Source of the DNA: Labia minor
Taxonomy: Eukaryota > Arthropoda > Insecta > Dermaptera > Spongiphoridae
Direction of reading: 5' to 3'
Assembly (NCBI GenBank): GCA_963082975.1
Contig: OY720348.1
Coordinates: forward strand, 21,753,146 to 21,817,145
DNA length: 64,000 bases
Shown: piece by piece, positions 1 to 12,295 of the stretch
Numbering within the stretch: position 1 is the first letter of the stretch
Layout of the letters: the number at the start of each line of letters is the position of its first letter
The notes under the pieces: model-generated
What the model was told of the DNA's origin: nothing
The model's database searches: none
What the model saw: only the letters and a program-made list of their open reading frames with translations
Made by a program: the position numbers and the translations under genes

Positions 1-3000
1 TAAAAATCAATAAAAAAATTTATTCGAATTGAAATAAACTTCGACGAAAAGCACAAATTTTGTTTGTTTTTTTTTTAATGTAAATAGATGAAAATATTTA
101 TTTGTTATCAATTTTGTAAATAAGCAATTTGTGATTAGATTATATTAAAATCCTCTTTTAAAAAAGTAAGATGATTACCAAAGCATTAAAAATGCATATG
201 AAAATAAAATATTTTGAATTACAGTTATTGTGGATTATATAATGTGGATCATGCGGGAATAGGGTCAAAAACACAAATAGAAATAACTCATATATATTCT
301 CTGGTTATGAAATAAATGTCACACGTTTTAAAAAATTACATCAACATAGCATTGCATCCTTTTGTTCGTTTAACTTCCATGGTTCTGAATTATAAACATG
401 GAAGGTACTTTTTTGTAAGGGATGTAATAAAGCAGGAATTATATGAACTCTGATGCACCGAGTTCCCGCAAACATTTTGGACCGACTTTCTCCGAGCTGT
501 GTAAAAAAAAATGAAACCCAATAATTTTTAAAACTTGAAAAGACAATTATATCCTTAGCAGAAAATGTTGATAAAATGGTTGTTCGTTAAAAAGTACCGA
601 GTTAAGTTTTTGATCCTATTTCCGTGACCCACCATATATATATATATATATATATAATATTTCTCAAGTTTTGTTTTATGTTAACATTCCAAATTCTTAA
701 AAATTTAAGAATTAAAAACAAAATATTTTTACTAACAAAAAATGAACTACCTTATGATCATTTCAAAATAATATAATTAATGTAAACGTACAATCCAAAG
801 CTATTAATAAATCGCTCTATTCCATTAATATAAAATATATTATAGTTAAGACGAACTAATATATATATATATTATATTAAGGTATCAATTTCTTTATGAA
901 ACATCAACTAAATGAACTCATAACGCGACTAATTCAATTTATTCATGCTCTTAAAGCTATCATTCCGAATCGTCTTGGTCCCTTTGAATTTAATTAAAAT
1001 AACCAAATGAGATTTAATTACCACCATTCTTACTCATGTGCGCCATTATTAGATATTATATTAAACTAGATGATTATATAAAAATCATCTAAACTAAACT
1101 TTAGATGATTTTTATATATATTCGAAAATGTTTAAATTCTAAACATTTTCCAATATATTCTCAAATTTTCTTAAAATAACGTGAATCTCCAATCCAATGG
1201 GCATTAAGTGATATTCATTCATAAATCAATGATCAAGAATTAATGATAGCAGACAGAGTTATTTAATGAGAGAAAATCTATCAAAACTTGAATGGGGTTT
1301 TGTTGACATTTTATTAGTGAACATATTTTGTACTTTTGGGACCATCATGAATTCGGATGTTCTAAATATGCAGATCTTTTGAATTTCTACTAATTGTCAT
1401 TTAATGCACTTAAGTATAAGTGATTATTAAACATAACTGAAACAAACTTTTTCACATCATTATCATTTACATTAATTAATGATTATTATCAACATTGTTG
1501 AAATAATATATTGATCATTAACTTCATATATGATTAGACAAATTTGAATATATATGTATATATACATTTGAAAATATTCTTCTTATTCTATTCTAATTTA
1601 TTTTAAAAAAAACAACTATTTTTTTAGCTAAAAGAAGTGAAAAATTAGAAATTTAGCCATACAATTGACATTTGCTTCTTTTAAAATTATACAATGAAAA
1701 ATGATTTAAGAAATTACTAGAAAACTTATTAGAAGTTCGATTATAATTATTTGTCATTTTTAATTTTAATTGGAATGAATGAAATTTAAAAACGAGATGA
1801 TCACCATTAGAAATCAAAACCAAAAGAATGAATGACAAATTTAATTAAAATGAATATTAATAAATATATAGAACTAAAAATTTTTTTTCAAAATGAAAAA
1901 ATATTTATTAAATAAACTAAAATTGATATAATATAATTTTTTGAGTAAATGATATAATATAATATTTATCTAATTTTTTCCATTGGCTATTGAATTAAAT
2001 CCAATAGAAAAACAGATCGCACTTTAAAATGTTTCAAAGAATTTTAATAAATATATTAATTAATCAAAATATTAAAAGATATTAAAACAACAGAATATAT
2101 AAATTATAAACTAGATCATTAAATTATCTGATTAAGAAAACCTTACCACATATTTTCAAAGAAATAATTATAATTCTATTATTTTTATACTTCAAATATA
2201 TAAAAATACTATTTATAAAAATTAAATGTGATTATGAATCCAAAATAATTTTCTTTATTTATTAAAATTTATCATTATAAAGACATTAATTAATAGACAA
2301 TAAAGGATTAATTACAAATAGGTATAATTATAAAATTTGATTAGTAAATACATATTTCCAAATAGCTTTTCGTGCCTTCACATTTGGAACATTTCCTCTT
2401 AAATCTTTCTATATTAAAATAAATTAAAAATATTATCATATATAATACAATCTAAATAAAATCTTATCATTTACATATTTATTTGGTTTAATATTTATTT
2501 AATTTATTTAGTTAAGTAAGATGTTTTGTTTCTAATATTAATTTTTTTTTCTTTTTCTCCAAAAAAATAAAATTAATAAAAATCGATTTTAATTATATTT
2601 GAAAACTTTTATTTTCTGATAGAAATTTAGTCAAATATTTATTTGTATTAACTCTAGTTTTAATTTTTAAAAGCAAATTAAAAATTACATAATAAATAAT
2701 TTAAATCGATTTATTGTTTATTCATTGGGATTAATAGTATCCCTATTTCAAAATGTCTTTATTTAGTTAACGGAGACATTTAGTTCATATTCATATGTAA
2801 TATAATTTTTTATATATTATTATATAATTATAAAATTTATTATCATTACAATTCTTTTAATAATAATGTAATGTTTTTTGTATGTTTTATGAATAGATAA
2901 AAAAAACATTATCTATTCTCATTTCGATACCCAACATCTTTTGATTTCAGAAACACTATTTGTAAATATGTTGGATTAGTTTTTCATTGAATTAATAAGC

Positions 3001-4645
3001 CTTTGCCAAATGAAAAAATAAAAACATTTCTATTAAAATCTTATTCTCCTTCCCCTCAACCCTCCCTACCAAGGTTAAAATAAATTCAATGATCTTTATT
3101 ATTTATTGTAAATAAAATTTAAAAAATTTTGTAATTATTTGCTTTTTCATTTTATCCCAATATTCCTTCTTGTTTTATTATTAGGACATTTCTTAAACTT
3201 AGGTGGTCACGGTAAAATTTTAAGTTAGCTGGATATCGTTTCCACATCTTTTATTGACCCGCCTTAAGATAGCTACATGTTCATTTTATTATTAAAATAA
3301 ATAATTTATCATTAAAAATATTATATATAAATAATTATTAAGAGAAACAAACAGGGCTTTTAATTTATTTAATTTATGTAGTGTTTTCAAGATCTCATTA
3401 AAATAAATTAATTTTCAAATATTATTAATATAAAAAAAATATTAAATTTTTAAATATTGTTTATTTCAATAATAACGGGTTATCAGTTTTATTTTATATA
3501 AATACAGATAGAAATTGGAAAAATGTTTCCAAATATCTCTTATTGATTGTATTAAAAAATATAGGATTCAAATGTATATATCTATTTATTTATGAACTAT
3601 AATAATAAAACATTCCATTCACCGGAATGGCTGCAGCTCATTGGATATTTGTTCCTATTGTTGCTTATATATATAATATAATTGTTATAAATAAAAATTA
3701 TTCGTTTATTATTTTGATAAAGGAATAATCAAGCTCAGTGACTAATCTTGTCTTGTATTGGGATGTTCTTATATACATATTATGTTATTTTATTAAAATG
3801 TACATAATTAGAGAGAATTTTACACCAAATCCAACAGATGAGTAAGTATTAGTTTATTATTAAATTAATATTAAGTAAATAAATAACTTTTTTTTGCCAT
3901 TAAATCTTTCAATTCTTTAATTAATTATTTGATATATAAACTTTCGATGCTAAATTATAGTCTATAGTGCTGATTCTATTGAAACATATTAATATTTCAA
4001 TAAGACTATTTTTTTAAAAATCATTTACTTATTCTTAATAGAAGCCTAAATGTATACATTTTATTGTATTTATTATATATTTAAGTAGACATAATTGATT
4101 ATAAGTTGGAAAATTAAAATAGTTACTAAATAATTTAATCAAAACTATTATTTAAGAAATTAGGACGAGAGAAAGAAGCTCATTCTAAATTCAATATATT
4201 CACACAATTGAGGATTGTATTTACTGTGAAAATATTTAATAAATTTAGATAATATAGTCTTTAAAAAAAATTTTCTGGAGTTTTAATTTCTTTTGGCAAT
4301 TCACTAATTGTGACATATTAAACTGTTTAACTTAAATAGAAATTCAACATTATAATTATAGAAAAAATAATATATATATATAAATTTATTTAAATAAATT
4401 TGATAATTATATTTATTATTTATACATATATTTATTATATATGTATTTAAATACATATATTTTTTTTTTAATTTTTCTAATTAATCTCTTTTTAGCCTTT
4501 TTTCCTCATTCTATCTAATATCTAATCTTTGTATATTTATTATGTTAAGATTTTATATCAAAATTATTTTTTTGTTATGTTATTAGTTGATACAACCTTT
4601 GCTTTAAATCAAAGGCGTACCTAGAGTAGAGTAAATAGTGCCTAT
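1..4645. other. AT-rich intergenic DNA, no gene seen
   Basis: Very AT-rich sequence with short TA runs (about 630-655 and 860-875) and poly-A/T tracts. I found no open frame with recognisable protein content, no RNA gene and no clear transposon end here. The short minus-strand frame near 1.65-1.84 kb has no recognisable content and is treated as chance. Confidence 0.6.
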
Positions 4646-4653
4646 GACAAACA

Positions 4654-4960
4654 CAGTGGCGTAACTAAGGGGGGGGGGGGCAGGGGGGACATATGTCCCC
4701 GGGCGCCAAATTTAGGGGGCGCAAAATTAGGGAAGCCAATTTGGAACAAAAGAAGAATTAATATTTAAAGTTAAACTGTATTTTGTGTAAGTCAATAAAT
4801 ATTATTTATACGCTTATTAAAATCATATAAACCTGTTTCGTTATTCGTCATTAATATTCTTTAAAAAAAAATTAAATTAAATATATATATATATATATAA
4901 GAAAGGGGGCGCTAATTTCTCAGTTGCCCCCAGGCGCAAGAACCTCACGGTACGCCACTG
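4654..4960. mobile_element. hAT-type MITE, 307 bp, 8-bp target duplication
   Basis: Terminal inverted repeats CAGTGGCGTAAC... and ...GTACGCCACTG bound a short GC-richer body with a G-run near the left end. The flanking octamer GACAAACA is perfect on both sides (4646-4653 and 4961-4968), the target-site duplication length of hAT transposons. There is no coding capacity, so it is a non-autonomous element. A related end-like fragment lies near 5140-5160. Confidence 0.85.
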
Positions 4961-6050
4961 GACAAACATCGATCTTGCACTCCTCTTGGGCTCTGGGTAT
5001 GATGTTTTTTGGAAACAAGATATTTCATCTTGCATTTTTCCATTTCTCGTAATGTTCTCTTTTGCATACGTAGTTTTTTAATACTCATATTTATATCTAT
5101 ATAAATATTTTCACGTCAGGTGCATCTTCGCGCCCCCCTTCAGTTGGCGCCCATCTTTGATATAAAATTTCTATTTATAATTTATTTTATATTTTTATTT
5201 GTAAATTATACGCTTAGCTCTATAATATAATTATCTAGAATTTATTCATTAATTTTACATTTGTTTCTATATTTTATCTAATATTCTAGAAACAAATGAA
5301 TTATAAATTAAATTCATTATCAAGTAATATCGATTTTCAATTCATGAACACCTATTTGTTTATTTGTATTAAAAACCTTATCCTTTTTCCTAATCATGTG
5401 AAACATGCCTAGAAATGTCATAATCTAATCAATAGTTTTCATAGGGGTCATAGAACAATTAAGTACTATATTCAATATATTGTGGCGTGGGCGAAATCTC
5501 TCCGTGTCCTAATGGCTTAGCAACAATACTACTCTCAATTAGACCTATACTATCGAGTATTTAATCAAAATATTACAAGGTCTACTCTTAAAATAAATTA
5601 GTTATTTATAAAATAAATTATATAGATTAGTTTAAATTTATATATAAATATATTCTTTCATTTTAAAGAATAATGAATTTCATCTAATATTTTTTTTAAA
5701 AGATCACATATTCATATGGTTATGTTTATTTTTTTATATTTAATTTGTTGATTATAGATACTTATTATTATTGATCATTTTATCATATATCTCTATACTG
5801 GGTAATAAATCTATATACATCATAACCCATAAATAACTTGTACATGTTAAATTGTTATATTATAACGTAATTCTTTCTAAAAGATTTAGTTAAAGGAGAG
5901 TCAGGGTAGATTTTTATTACATCAAATGTAAAACGTGTAAATATATATATAAATAAATATTTTATATTTTATACTATAAGTTTATTTCAACACAATTCAT
6001 TAAGATATATTCATTGGTATATTTTTAGTAACTTGATTTATAATTTAAAC

Positions 6051-6412
6051 TAGTGATTCTCAACCTTTTTTTTACCGCGGCACACTTTTAACGGTTTAAA
6101 AATTTGGCGGCACACTAAGAAAAAGATAAGTGCAAAAGTTTACCATAGTGAAAAAAAGTGGTCCCAAAAACGGTTTACCTTTTTTTTTTTCTTAGAACCA
6201 TATTGAAAATATTTAGAAAAAAAAGTCGGAAATGTTTAAGAGCCTAGTACCAAAAATGTTTTTTTTTTTTAGAACCATATTGAAAAAACGTTTTACCTTT
6301 TTTTAGAACCAGATTGAAAAAATTTAGAAAAAAAAGTCGGAAATGTTTAAGAGCCTCTTTGATAATCTCGAGGCACACAAAAGTGCCGCGGCACAGTGGT
6401 TGAGAATCACTG
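6051..6412. mobile_element. hAT-type MITE, 362 bp (TAGTGATTCTCAACC ends)
   Basis: The ends are TAGTGATTCTCAACC and GGTTGAGAATCACTG, followed inward by GCCGCGGCAC-type blocks. Flanks ATTTAAAC and ATTTAGGC look like a partly diverged 8-bp duplication. The body repeats a motif (AGAACCATATTGAAAA and AAGTCGGAAATGTTTAAGAG) two to three times, which suggests internal duplication. Same family as the elements at 8568 and 24107. Confidence 0.8.
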
Positions 6413-6707
6413 ATTTAGGCTAATATTTTTTAACACCAGGAAAAATATAGTTTCAACTAAAAAAAAAATTCAGCTTATAGTCGAATTTTTTTTTTTTTTG
6501 GTTTTTAAACAATTCATATACTTGATTAGTAATGATTAATTTATCTGAGTTCTCCATCCACCCTCCTTGTTTCCTTACATTTGAAAAATATCATATCTTT
6601 TATATTTTCTAATTTTTACTTCATGCTAATGAAAAAAAAGTTCGATTCCTAATGAAAAATAATAGACTGTCAAACGCATTGTAGTATAGGTATATTTATC
6701 TATTTAT

Positions 6708-6745
6708 CTCTGTGGCCCTCCGGACTTGAAAGTTCTTGGTATCAA
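6708..6745 (-). mobile_element. LINE 3'-end fragment (short)
   Basis: The block CTTGAAAGTTCTTGGTATCA resembles the terminal part of the LINE at 50.1 kb (CTCGAAAGTTCTTGACCGCA). On the minus strand this corresponds to the conserved C-terminal KNFRV-like end of the retrotransposon protein. Too short for a firm call. Confidence 0.35.
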
Positions 6746-7099
6746 CAAACAAAAATTTGTTAATATATAATGAAAATGGTTTTATTGAAAAGATAATTTT
6801 ATGAATGTGACTTCGAACATCCTCTTCTCCGTAAATTCGCAAAATAGACTGAAACATAAATTGATATTGATATTATATATATGATTTTTAAAAATAAATA
6901 ATAATAAATAATTTTTCTAATTAGCCTTTAATTGAATTATTTATTCTCGCTGTTTATTTTCCATATATTCTTGAAGTGCTTGATGTAATATGATGATAAA
7001 TAATGGATTTATTTTTCATTACTAACTTCAACACTTCTAAAGTCTCGCCTGAAAAGTACATGGATGAAAATTAATTATTTCGAGAATTTTTCACAAACA

Positions 7100-7170
7100 C
7101 CTGCAGTTGAAATTCGGTCTCGAGCAGCGGAAGCAAATGAGACATCCGCTAACCCGCTCAGACACGAACT
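7100..7170 (-). repeat. Possible tRNA-like SINE head
   Basis: On the minus strand the segment reads GTGTCTGAGCGGGTTAGCGG, then GCTCGAGACCGAATTTC, with spacing that loosely resembles Pol III A and B boxes and some similarity to the SINE head at 11.3 kb. No tail or target duplication was found, so it may be only a relic. Confidence 0.3.
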
Positions 7171-7350
7171 TGTTATTTAATTAACTACTATATTTGCTAC
7201 CATATAATAAATAAATAGTAAGAATGATGATTGATTTATAAGTAAAATAAAAATAATAAATGAAAAAACCATTTAAATATGTATATAGATATTCAATAAA
7301 ATTCAATATCCTTTTGAAGCTAGAGAATCTTTTTATTATTCTATAAAATA

Positions 7351-7869
7351 CGAAAGCAGGTCAATAAGTGGGTGAATTTTTTTTAATTTCCCGTCTTTTA
7401 AATGAAATAGCAACACTGCTCCTGTCAGCAGGCAACTATCAGCTGACTCCTGCCGAAATTTGAATCCGATGGTTCTTTAAGTTTTTCTTTGACATTCATT
7501 AATAGCAAACTACCTCGTGATTTCAGAAGAAAATGAAAAAAGTGAATTTCCATTAAAACCCATAATTTGGTATACGAAATGTTCTCTCATCCGCCCTATT
7601 CTCCGGATTTAGCCCTGAGTGACTATTTCTTGTTTCCAAACCTGAAGAAATGGCTTGGCGGAAAGAGATTTGACTCCAACGATGAAATTATCTCACAAAC
7701 AAATCTATTTTGATGTTCTCGACAAATCTTATTTTTTGAAAGGGATATAAAAATTAGAGAAACGTTGAACGAAGTGTATCGAGCTCAAAGAAGACTACGT
7801 TGAAAAATAAAATATTTTTTTTTATCAAAAAACCTGTGTTTCATTCACGGACTTATTGACCTGCTCTCG
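7351..7869 (+). mobile_element. Internally deleted mariner element with TA flanks
   Basis: Terminal repeats CGAAAGCAGGTCAATAAGT and, inverted, CGAGAGCAGGTCAATAAGT are flanked by TA on both sides (7349-7350 and 7870-7871). The inside holds the 5' leader of a mariner joined directly to the transposase C-terminal third, so most of the transposase is deleted. The copy is 519 bp and cannot encode an active enzyme. Confidence 0.92.
7588..7810 (+). pseudogene. Mariner transposase C-terminal remnant
   Basis: The translation starts HPPYSPDLALSDYFLF and continues KKWLGGKRFDSND, the conserved block around the third catalytic aspartate (YSPDLAPSDY) of mariner transposases. A stop follows ISQTNLF, and a frame change is needed to recover the terminal LNEVYRAQRR-like part. 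The N-terminal two thirds are absent. Confidence 0.9.
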
Positions 7870-8083
7870 TAGTATAAATCAGTGGCTGACAAATTTAAAA
7901 TCTTCTTCCTAGATTTAATAAAAATTATAATAAAAACGTAAAAATTGAACAATATGATTTTAATAACTGTATAATTTATGAAAAATAGTCATTGAACTTA
8001 AATTAAATTTAGACAACGAAATCATGAAAAATTTTGATTGCTTTTATTCACATTAAATTTAATAATTTATTCGTATGTTGTAT

Positions 8084-8820
8084 ATATGTCGTAGGATAAT
8101 TGCAACTTTAGGAAAATAGCATTTGCCTAGACAAAAGTCATTTGACTAAATCTTTATTAGGTAAATAGCTTTAACTATTATTTCATTTCAATTAGACTAG
8201 GAAAATAGCTCAGAAAATGTCGGGCATTTATTGGACCGGACATCTCTTGTATCATTTTTGTTTGACACTGTTTTAAAAGCGTTATAATTTCTTCTATTTT
8301 GTCAGAATTTCATTTTTTTACAGTTGTGGATTTATATTTGAAAATAAAATTCATCCTTGACATTCATAGTGAACCGTAGGCTAAAAAAATCATTTACAAA
8401 TTAACAACTGAAGTTAGATAAATATACAGTAAAGTACAAAATTTTTTTGTATAATTTCGTAATTGGCTACTGTAATGTTAAAGCTATTTGCCCAACAAAG
8501 ATTTAGTCAAATTGAAATGAAATAATAGTTAAAGCTATTTGGACAGGCAAATGGCTTTTGCTTAGGCCAGTGATTCTCAACCACTGTGCCGTGAGATTTT
8601 CTAAATGTGCCACCAAATTTTACAAATGTAAAAAAGAGGCTCTTAAATATTTTCGACTTTTTTCAATATGGTAAATAACTAACTTTTACACTTATCTTTT
8701 TCTTTGTGTGGCGTCAAATTTTTAAACTGTTAAGAAGTGTGCCGCGGTAAAAAAAAGGTTGAAAATCACTGGCCTAGGCAAATGCTATTTTCCTAAAATT
8801 GCTATTTGCCTACGACATAT
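8084..8820. mobile_element. Fold-back element with long inverted arms
   Basis: The left end (ATATGTCGTAGG, then TTTAGGAAAATAGCATTTGC) is repeated inverted at the right end (GCAAATGCTATTTTCC... CCTACGACATAT). The arms extend over about 120-140 bp each, through matching blocks near 8140-8200 and 8485-8567. The central part shows no coding potential. The right arm is interrupted by a hAT MITE (8568-8771), so this element is the older of the two. Confidence 0.7.
8568..8771. mobile_element. hAT-type MITE nested in a fold-back element, 204 bp
   Basis: Ends CAGTGATTCTCAACC and GGTTGAAAATCACTG; flanks GCTTAGGC (8560-8567) and GCCTAGGC (8772-8779) form a 7-of-8 target duplication. It shares the GTGCCGCGGTAAAAAA block with the elements at 6051 and 24107. 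Confidence 0.85.
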
Positions 8821-9100
8821 CCAATAATAAGGGTGGGGTGAAAAGTTTCCGGCCTGACCAAGAAAAACGACGTTTTTAAATTTTTTTTTACTTTTTATTA
8901 GTATGTATAATATTATTATTTGTATTATACATTTAGTATTTGTATCACAGAGTTTCACGGTGCTTAAAACATTTTATTTTTTATGATCTAGAAATAATTG
9001 TTTTTAGAATATTTCAGGGGGTTATCCATGAATATTAATAATTTATCTGATTTGATTATTATGAATATCCTTCATTCTACCATACTTATCTTATAATTTT

Positions 9101-9721
9101 TACCGACCGACGATAGTAAGGGAGGTATTGTTTTCACACCAAATTTCACATGTGGAGATTTTTACATATCTCCACGAATCATGCATTTTCTAAACAGAAA
9201 AAAGTATTTTTAGCATGATGTCTGTCCGTCCGTCTGTATAGATGTGTACAGCCTGAACGGCTCAACCGATTTTGATGAAATTTGGTATATTTACTTAATG
9301 CATCAGTGGGATGAATTGATCAACTTTTGGTGCAATTCCGGAAACCGGAAGTGGTAGTATTAGCGATCGACGATAGGAAGGAAAGGGTTATTTTCACACC
9401 AAAGGAGATTTTTTTATATATCACCACGAATCATGCATTTTGTATTGGTTTTATCCTCGAAAAAAATCATATTTATTAGTTTTTTCTTGATTTAAAATTA
9501 TATGACGTCATCCAGCCATGCATGACGTCACAGCCTGGTCTTGCATATATATTATAAATAAAATAAAATTAAAAATGTTTATATTTATTATTTATGTATC
9601 CATATCTGTTTTTTATTACATTAATAGATATATGAAAATTATTTGAAATTGTTTCTGTAGCTGGAAATTAATTTATTTCAAACCGTCGGTCGGTTCGGAC
9701 CTGGCCACAGGTCAACTTATT
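9101..9721 (-). mobile_element. Family A Helentron-like element, full copy (A1)
   Basis: On the minus strand it begins AAGTTGACCTGTGGCCAGGT (a 5-bp stem hairpin ACCTG/CAGGT), continues with the subterminal repeat ACCGACCGACGG, and ends with CGTCGGTCGGT and A residues. The interior has two TGACGTCA palindromes about 20 bp apart, a GACGGACAGAC microsatellite and the core GATGAAATTTGGTA... CCGGAAGTGG. No open frame. The layout resembles DINE-1/Helentron-associated non-autonomous elements; that class is inferred. Confidence 0.75.
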
Positions 9722-10274
9722 TACATATCTCCACGAATCATGCATTTTCTTAACAGAAAAAAATATTTTAGCATGATGTCCGTCCGTCCGTATAGATGTG
9801 TACACCCTGAACGGCTCAACGGATTTTGATGAAATTTGGTATATTTACTTAATGCATCAGTGGGATGAATTGATCAACTTTTGGTGCAAATCCGGAAACC
9901 GGAAGTGGTAGTATTAGCGATCGACGATAGGAAGGAAAGGGTTATTTTCACACCAAAGGAGATTTTTTTATATATCACCACGAATCATGCACTTTGTATT
10001 GGTTTTATCCTCGAGAAAAATCATATTTATTAGTTTTTTCTTGATTTAAAATTATATGACGTCATCCAGCCATTCATGACGCCACATCCTGGTCTTGCAT
10101 ATATATTATAAATAAAATAAAATTAAAAATGTTTATATTTATTATTTATGTATCCATATCTGTTTTTTATTACATTAATAGATATATTAAAATTATATGA
10201 AATTGTTTCTGTAGCTGGAAATTAATTTACTTCAAACCGTCGGTCGGTTCGGACCTGGCCACAGGTCAACTTAT
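9722..10274 (-). mobile_element. Family A element, tandem copy lacking one end (A2)
   Basis: Directly joined to A1: the AGGTCAACTTATTT 5' end of A1 runs without spacer into an internal position of this copy (ACATATCTCCACGAATC). It then follows the family A sequence to its own 5' end. The 3' terminal part of this unit (as read on minus) is missing. Confidence 0.75.
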
Positions 10275-10453
10275 TTATAAATAAAATAAAAAATATTTAT
10301 GTTCTATCCATATCTGTTTTTTATTACATTAATCGATATATTAAAATTATTTGAAATTGTTTAGGAAATTAATTAATAATTAATTAATTAAGCTGGAAAT
10401 TAATTTACTTCAAACCGTCGGTCGTTTCGGACCTGGCCACAGGTCAACTTATT
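10275..10453 (-). mobile_element. Family A 5'-end fragment (A3)
   Basis: Third member of the tandem array, keeping only the 5' section with the hairpin, the subterminal repeat and the AT-rich block containing CATATCTGTTTTTTATTAC. A small TTAATTAATTAATTAA expansion is present. Confidence 0.7.
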
Positions 10454-11281
10454 ATTTAAGATTTCATAATCAATGTGATACATTTTTATTTTTTACAAAT
10501 TTTAGGTAGATATCTTTGTCATTTATTATTGCAATTCTCATTTGGTTTGTAAGAAATTTATTTTTTAGACTGTACATATTTCGTGATATGATTAATGTTA
10601 AATTAACGATTTCCCGCATCAGCACATGAAAACGTGACCTCTACTTTTCCCTTTCCCCATCATTGTTTCTGGTCAAATATCTACTTAAAACAAAAGCTGG
10701 ATGAATGCAGATTTCTTCACTATTTCTGACAAGAAGATCTATTGACACTGAAAATGTATTAAAATAATTTTCAATTGATGGTATAGATAGAAAAAAAAAT
10801 GTTTTTCTTTTTTTCCTTTATTTTAAATTCATTATAAATTTGCGAATTTTATAAATTGTAATATATTCTAAATTTACTTTTCATTTGAATATAATAATAG
10901 TAAAAATAATAATAATAATCCATGATATTAGAATCTGCTTGAAATAGTATTAATAACAAAACAACAATAATCTAAAATTCGACTTATAGTTTTTTCAACA
11001 GAATATATTAACATTAAATCATATAAAAGTCTATGTCCTATTACTATTGATAAATTATATTACATTATATTATATTTTTATATTATATTACCTTACTATA
11101 TAAACATAATATACGATATACAATATTTTTTCTTGGGTGGGGCTCGTGATGTAAAGTCATATATCCCTAACGTTGTCTATGTTTAGGTTTTTTGATCTTT
11201 AGACGATTTTTTACAAATTTAAATGAAACATTAATTATATACGAATTTTTAGAAATTTTATTTTAATTATAGAAACATTTA

Positions 11282-11576
11282 AGGCGCCACTGGGTGAGAG
11301 GCTAGCGTCGCTGTCTCACATTCACGTGGTCCTGGGTTCATGTCGCGGGCCTGGCAAGGGAATTCCTCTAGCTGGGGTCTATGGGACGGAGTCAACCCAG
11401 CCTCCGGGATCAACATTGGGTAATAGCTACTTGATACAAAAGAGCGCCTCCGATCAAGAAAATCAAGGTAAAGGTTGATAGGACTCGTTCTACTGATCAT
11501 AGGACACTTAATTGATATAACCAACTTGATAGGCGCTGTCCTTGCATAGGACGTACAAAAGTCAGAGGTTTTTTTT
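11282..11576 (+). repeat. tRNA-type SINE with 14-bp target duplication
   Basis: The 295-bp unit has a tRNA-like head (GGGTGAGAGGCTAGCGTCGC, then GGTCCTGGGTTCATGTCGC, fitting A- and B-box positions), a GC-rich body and a T-rich tail. A direct repeat TATAGAAACATTTA flanks it at 11268-11281 and 11577-11590, the signature of target-primed reverse transcription. The minus-strand open frame across it is a by-product. A clean, probably young insertion. Confidence 0.85.
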
Positions 11577-11750
11577 TATAGAAACATTTATTACTTGGTC
11601 CTTTAAAAACAAATCACAAAACACATTAAAAAAAAATCGTTCTCCTACCAAGAATTTAATTTTTAATTTACAATGGCTTAAACATATGAGTTCAATAAAC
11701 ATTGGAAGAGATTAAAATTAATAAAGACTAAAAAAATTAAACTTCGTATT

Positions 11751-12295
11751 TTTACCGACCGACGATAGTAAGGGAGGTATTGTTTTCACACCAAATTTCA
11801 CATGTAGAGATTTTTACATATCTCCACGAATCATGCATTTTCTTAACAGAAAAAAGTATTTTTAGCATGATGTCTGTCCGTGGGATGAATTGATCAACTT
11901 TTGGTGCAAATCGGGAAACCGGAAGTGGTGGTATTAGCAATCGACGATAGAAAGGGAAGGGTTATTTTCACACCAAAGGAGATTTTTTTATATATCACCA
12001 CAAATCATGCACTTTGTATTGGTTTTATCCTCGGGAAAATCATATTTATTAGTTTTTTCTTGATTTAAAATTATATGACGTCATCCAGCCATTCATGACG
12101 TCACAGCCTGGTCTTGCATATATATTATAAATAAAATAAAATTAAAAATGTTTATATTTATTATTTATGTATCCATATCTGTTTTTTATTACATTAATAG
12201 ATATATTAAAATTATTTGAAATTGTTTCTGTAGTTGGAAATTAATTTACTTCAAACCGTCGGTCGGTTCTGACCTGGCCACAGGTCAACTTATTT
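11751..12295 (-). mobile_element. Family A element, internal deletion (A4)
   Basis: Both ends are present (TTACCGACCGACGATAG at left, CCACAGGTCAACTTATTT at right). About 90 bp around the GACGGACAGAC microsatellite are deleted, joining GTCTGTCCG to TGGGATGAATTG. Both TGACGTCA sites remain. It abuts a family B element immediately to the right. Confidence 0.75.

Noticed and set aside
968-992. TTGGTCCCTTTGAATTT as a miR-133-like sequence
   Set aside because: Mismatches start after nine bases and there is no complementary arm upstream.
1653-1838. 61-codon minus-strand open frame
   Set aside because: Low-complexity product in AT-rich DNA, no splice context and no motif.
11279-11524. 81-codon minus frame with balanced composition
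   Set aside because: Lies entirely within a SINE that has its own target duplication; antisense by-product.
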